Below, one piece after another: positions 53,539 through 59,268 of a stretch of DNA of 59,268 bases (position 1 is the first letter of the stretch; each line of letters opens with the position of its first letter). Made by a program: the position numbers and the translations under genes. The notes below the pieces were generated by a model. It saw nothing but the letters and a program-made list of their open reading frames with translations, was not told the origin of the DNA and searched no databases. The DNA comes from Gammaproteobacteria bacterium (GTDB lineage Bacteria > Pseudomonadota > Gammaproteobacteria > Pseudomonadales > Azotimanducaceae), in the NCBI GenBank assembly GCA_028821125.1, contig JAPPHD010000077.1:1-59268 (forward strand), in the 5' to 3' direction.

Positions 53539-55071
53539 GTGCAGGACATCATCGCCATGCTGGACGAGAAGCGCGCCCGGGCGGAGCTGGGCGGCGGCGA
53601 GAAGCGCATCGAGCAGCAGCACGCCAAGGGCAAGCTGACGGCCCGGGAGCGCATCAGCCTGCTGCTCGACGACGGCAGCTTCGAGGAATGGGACAAGTTC
53701 GTTGAGCACCGCTGCAACGACTTCGGCATGGACGAACAGAAGATCCCCGGCGACGGCGTGGTCACCGGCTACGGCACCGTCCACGGCCGCCTGGTGTTCG
53801 TGTACAGCCAGGACTTCACGGTCTTCGGCGGCGCGCTCTCCGAGGCGCACGCGGAGAAGATCTGCAAGGTCATGGACCAGGCCATGAAGGTCGGCGCGCC
53901 GGTGATCGGCCTGAACGATTCCGGCGGCGCCCGCATCCAGGAGGGCGTGGCCTCGCTCGGCGGCTACGCCGAGATCTTCCAGCGCAACGTGCTGGCCTCC
54001 GGGGTGGTGCCGCAGCTCTCGGTCATCATGGGCCCCTGCGCCGGCGGCGCCGTCTACTCGCCGGCCATCACCGACTTCATCTTCATGGTGGAGGATTCCT
54101 CCTACATGTTCGTCACCGGGCCGGGGGTAGTGAGGACGGTCACCCACGAGGTGGTGACGCCCGAAGAACTCGGCGGTTCCAGCATCCACACGCGCAAGTC
54201 CGGCGTTGCCGACCTGGCCTTCCCGAACGATGTGCAGGCCATGCTGTTCACCCGCCGCTTCTTCGACTACCTGCCCCCGAACAACCGGGACGGCGTGCCG
54301 CGCTGGCCCACCGACGACCCCGCGGACCGGCTGGAACCCTCCCTGGACACCCTGGTGCCCGACGACGGCGAGAAGCCCTACGACATCAAGGAAGTGATCC
54401 TGAAGGTTGCCGACGAGGGCGAGTTCTTCGAACTGCAGCCGGGCTATGCCCAGAACATCGTCATCGGCTTCATGCGCCTGCAGGGCTCCACCGTCGGCGT
54501 GGTGGCCAACCAGCCCATGGTGCTGGCCGGCTGCCTGGACATCGACGCCTCCAAGAAGGGGGCGCGCTTCGTGCGCTTCTGCGATGCGTTCAACATCCCC
54601 ATCTTCACCCTGGTCGACGTGCCGGGGTTCATGCCGGGCACCGCCCAGGAATACGGCGGCATCATCAAGAACGGCGCCAAGCTGCTCTACGCCTACGCCG
54701 AGTGCACCGTGCCCAAGGTCACCCTGATCACCCGCAAGGCCTACGGCGGCGCCTACGACGTGATGGCCTCCAAGCACCTGCGCGGCGACGTCAACTTCGC
54801 CTGGCCGAGCGCCGAAATCGCGGTGATGGGGGCGAAAGGCGCGGTGGAGATCATCTTCCGCAAGGAGAAGGACGACGAGAGCCGGATCCAGGCCCGCACG
54901 GACGAGTACCGGGACAAGTTCGCCAACCCGTTCGTGGCCGCGAGCCGCGGCTACATCGACGATGTGATCGCGCCCAGCGAGACGCGTGCGCGCATCTGCC
55001 GGTCGTTCGCCATGCTGCGGGACAAGTCCCTGGAAAATCCCTGGCGCAAGCACGGCAACATTCCGCTGTAG
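53539..55071 (+). CDS. pccB: Propionyl-CoA (acyl-CoA) carboxylase beta subunit
   Basis: A 510-residue carboxyltransferase subunit that transfers CO2 from carboxybiotin to propionyl-CoA (or a similar acyl-CoA), giving methylmalonyl-CoA. Typical blocks are [70 protein letters not shown] and the second oxyanion-hole region [24 protein letters not shown]. Sequence and length match PccB strongly. The GTG start follows GAGGG. The biotin-carrying alpha subunit gene is 130 bp downstream, giving the complete enzyme of the propionate/odd-chain pathway. Confidence 0.95.
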   Translation: MQDIIAMLDEKRARAELGGGEKRIEQQHAKGKLTARERISLLLDDGSFEEWDKFVEHRCNDFGMDEQKIPGDGVVTGYGTVHGRLVFVYSQDFTVFGGALSEAHAEKICKVMDQAMKVGAPVIGLNDSGGARIQEGVASLGGYAEIFQRNVLASGVVPQLSVIMGPCAGGAVYSPAITDFIFMVEDSSYMFVTGPGVVRTVTHEVVTPEELGGSSIHTRKSGVADLAFPNDVQAMLFTRRFFDYLPPNNRDGVPRWPTDDPADRLEPSLDTLVPDDGEKPYDIKEVILKVADEGEFFELQPGYAQNIVIGFMRLQGSTVGVVANQPMVLAGCLDIDASKKGARFVRFCDAFNIPIFTLVDVPGFMPGTAQEYGGIIKNGAKLLYAYAECTVPKVTLITRKAYGGAYDVMASKHLRGDVNFAWPSAEIAVMGAKGAVEIIFRKEKDDESRIQARTDEYRDKFANPFVAASRGYIDDVIAPSETRARICRSFAMLRDKSLENPWRKHGNIPL

Positions 55072-55201
55072 GCCGCACTGTTCGTGAATGAACGCAGCGA
55101 CGCTGGCAGGGGTGGTGAATTCGTCGGGTGGCATCGAGTGACTCGACCCGGCAACCGGCGTCCCGTCCGGGGCGCATCCGCAACGACGATTCCGTAGGAG
55201 C

Positions 55202-57187
<1,986 letters not shown>

Positions 57188-57261
57188 GCCGGGCAGGACA
57201 GTACCCGTCCTGAGCGGCGCTCCGCCGCACGGGCGCGATGCGCCCAACGAACGATCACGCG

Positions 57262-59124
57262 ATGCTGCAACTCATCGACATCACCCTGAAACGGGGCGGG
57301 AAAAAGGTTTTCGACGAGGCCGGCCTGACCGTGCACGCCGGACACGCGGCGGGGGTGGTCGGCCGCAACGGCGTCGGCAAGACGACACTCTTCGAACTCG
57401 TTCGCGGGCGTCTGTTGCCGGAAGAGGGCGAGGTACTGTGCCCGCGTAAATGGCGCCTCGCCTGGCTCGACCAGGCCGTGCAGCCGAGCCCCCGCTGCGC
57501 CCTCGATTTCACCCTGGACGGCGACCGGACGCTGCGCGCGGTCGAGGCCAGGATCGAGACGGCCGAGCAGGCGCGAGACAACGAGGCCCTGGCGCTGGCC
57601 CACCTCGAGTTCGAGGAAGCGCAGGGCTACGACGCCGAAGCGCGCGCCGGCGAAATCCTGCACGGCCTGGGCTTCCGCGGCGAGGACTTCGGCAAGCCGC
57701 ACGGCGAGTTTTCCGGCGGCTGGCGCATCCGGCTGAACCTGGCCCGCACCCTCATGTCGCCGTCGGACCTGCTGCTGCTCGACGAACCCACCAACCATCT
57801 CGATCTCGATGCCGCGCTCTGGCTTGAGACCTGGCTGAAGCGCTACCCGGGCACCCTGTTGATCATCTCTCACGACCGCGACTTCCTGGATGCGGTCTGC
57901 GACGAGATCGTGCACGTGGCCGATGGAAAGACCACGACCTATTCGGGCGGCTATTCCTCCTTCGAACGGCAGCGCGCCGAGGCGCTGGAACGGCAGGCGG
58001 CGCAACATGCGAAACAGCAGCTCGAAATTCGGCATATGCAGAAATTCATCGACCGGTTCCGGGCCAAGGCCAAGAAGGCGCGGATGGCGCAGAGCCGCCT
58101 GAAGGCCCTCGCGCGCATGGAGCTCATCGCCCCCGTGCACGCGCGCTCGCCCTACCGGTTCGCTTTCCCGAATCCGAAGCAGGTTTCGAATCCAACCCTT
58201 TCCCTGGACGAAGCCGCTCTCGGCTACCCGGGCACCGCGGTGCTGCGCAACCTGACGCTACGTGTCTATCCGGGCGACCGGATCGGCGTACTCGGGGTCA
58301 ACGGCGCGGGCAAGACCACGCTCCTGAAGGCACTGGCGGATGAGATCGAACCCCTGGCCGGCGCCCTGACGCGCGGCCGCCACAGCGGCGTCGGCTACTT
58401 CGCCCAGCACCAGATGGAGTCCCTCCGGGGAGACGGCAACGCGCTGGCGTCACTTCACGCAGCGCCGGGCGAGCCCCTGGGGGAACAACAGGCGCGCGAC
58501 TACCTGGGCCGCTGGGGTTTCGGCGGCGAGATGGTGGAGCGCCCGATATCCACCTTCTCCGGCGGCGAAAAGGCCCGGCTGGTGCTGTCCCTGATCGCCC
58601 GCACCCGCCCGGCGTTGCTGCTGCTGGACGAGCCCACCAACCACCTCGACATCGAGATGCGCGAGGCGCTCGCCCTCGCCCTGCAGGACTACGACGGCGC
58701 CCTGGTGCTCGTCTCCCACGACAGGCATCTCCTGCGCCAGTGCACGGACACTCTCTGGCTGGTCGCCCAGGGAAGCTTCGAACCGTTTCCGGAGGGTCTC
58801 GATGCCTACACGGAAGCCCGCATCGGCCGCCAGGAACGAACGGTGCGCCATGACCGCAAGAACCAGCGGCGGCGCTCGGCGGCGCAACGGGAGGCGATCA
58901 GGCCCCTGACGAAGAAACGGGCCCGGCTCGAGCGCGCGATCGATGCGTTCACCGAGGAACTCGATGAACTCTCCACCGTGCTCTCGAACAGCGCGACCTA
59001 CGATCACGCATCAACGGAACAGATCTCGGAGATGCTCGCCCGCCAGGGCCGGCTCAGGAAACGCCTCGCCCAGACGGAGGCTGAGTGGCTGGAGGTACAG
59101 GAACGCATCGAGGATGCTGGCTGA
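57262..59124 (+). CDS. ABC-F family ATPase (YheS-like)
   Basis: A 620-residue soluble tandem ABC protein of the ABC-F class, which acts on ribosomes, not as a transporter. The two Walker A motifs are GRNGVGKTT and GVNGAGKTT, both Walker B motifs read LLLLDEPTNHLD, and the signatures are FSGGWRIRL and FSGGEKARL. The P-site tRNA-interaction linker lies between the domains (HAKQQLEIRHMQKFIDRFRAK). A basic coiled-coil C-terminal region (RKNQRRRSAAQREAIRPLTKKRARLE) resembles YheS. The ATG at 57262 (MLQLIDITLKRGGKKVF) is preferred to a start eight codons earlier. It follows pccA by 74 bp. Confidence 0.93.
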   Translation: MLQLIDITLKRGGKKVFDEAGLTVHAGHAAGVVGRNGVGKTTLFELVRGRLLPEEGEVLCPRKWRLAWLDQAVQPSPRCALDFTLDGDRTLRAVEARIETAEQARDNEALALAHLEFEEAQGYDAEARAGEILHGLGFRGEDFGKPHGEFSGGWRIRLNLARTLMSPSDLLLLDEPTNHLDLDAALWLETWLKRYPGTLLIISHDRDFLDAVCDEIVHVADGKTTTYSGGYSSFERQRAEALERQAAQHAKQQLEIRHMQKFIDRFRAKAKKARMAQSRLKALARMELIAPVHARSPYRFAFPNPKQVSNPTLSLDEAALGYPGTAVLRNLTLRVYPGDRIGVLGVNGAGKTTLLKALADEIEPLAGALTRGRHSGVGYFAQHQMESLRGDGNALASLHAAPGEPLGEQQARDYLGRWGFGGEMVERPISTFSGGEKARLVLSLIARTRPALLLLDEPTNHLDIEMREALALALQDYDGALVLVSHDRHLLRQCTDTLWLVAQGSFEPFPEGLDAYTEARIGRQERTVRHDRKNQRRRSAAQREAIRPLTKKRARLERAIDAFTEELDELSTVLSNSATYDHASTEQISEMLARQGRLRKRLAQTEAEWLEVQERIEDAG

Positions 59125-59268
59125 AATCCCCGATACAAGTCCAAAACCCTGCGCCCCGGGCCGAGGGCACGGAAGGAACAACGCCGAATCTCGGGAAAGA
59201 GTTTGCATGCGGGGCTTCCCTTTCGGCGCGTTAAGCTCGTCCGAAAACCTTGAATACAGCAGGATGAT

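Overview
The window is GC-rich chromosomal DNA from a Proteobacterium, most likely a Gammaproteobacterium. The best indication is the mutY-yggX pair, an arrangement typical of gammaproteobacteria. Four TonB-dependent receptors and many secreted proteins also mark it as a Gram-negative heterotroph. I cannot name a genus. There is no rRNA, CRISPR array, insertion sequence, integrase or phage gene; one tRNA gene (tRNA-Phe) is present.

Layout. 120-2070 (minus): hisA, hisB and a small hypothetical gene. 2315-5265 (plus): AsmA-like protein, mutY, yggX. 5531-10509 (plus): a TonB receptor and a secreted S9 peptidase. 10669-11793: an enolase-superfamily enzyme. 12050-13184: tRNA-Phe, a coiled-coil membrane protein, and hsp20 with its own heat-shock promoter and terminator. 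13379-19990 (minus): a second S9 peptidase and TonB receptor, followed by a 2OG-Fe(II) oxygenase-like protein and a methyltransferase. 20277-20891: another methyltransferase. 21039-26941 (minus): a six-gene ABC importer with the gene order of the rhizobial glycerol system glpSTPQ-orf-glpV.

27235-31737 (plus): a secreted M24 peptidase-like protein, a FecA-like TonB receptor and a secreted hypothetical protein. 31810-46932 is a mixed metabolic region: AbgT transporter, ArfB ribosome-rescue hydrolase, nitronate monooxygenase, short-chain dehydrogenase, VOC protein, a HicB/HicA pair in convergent orientation, TcuA-like flavoprotein, F420-type reductase-like protein, an overlapping GCS2 ligase/M14 hydrolase/MFS cluster, acyl-CoA dehydrogenase and an APC permease. 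47088-53295 holds secreted small proteins, a VapBC-like toxin-antitoxin module with a perfect inverted-repeat operator, a di-haem peroxidase, a CBS protein and a ZnuD-like receptor carrying very long His-Asp-Glu tracts. 53539-59124 (plus): both subunits of a propionyl-CoA-type carboxylase and an ABC-F ATPase.

Together the genes describe a nutrient scavenger. Receptors bring substrates or metals across the outer membrane, S9 and M24 peptidases probably process peptides in the periplasm, and ABC, AbgT, APC and MFS carriers take small molecules into the cytoplasm. The most interesting items are the complementary ATPase-site degeneracy in the glycerol-type ABC pair with a 16-bp direct repeat upstream, the receptor/2OG/methyltransferase unit with a terminator directly against a start codon, the inverted HicA toxin gene, and the metal-binding tracts in the ZnuD-like receptor.
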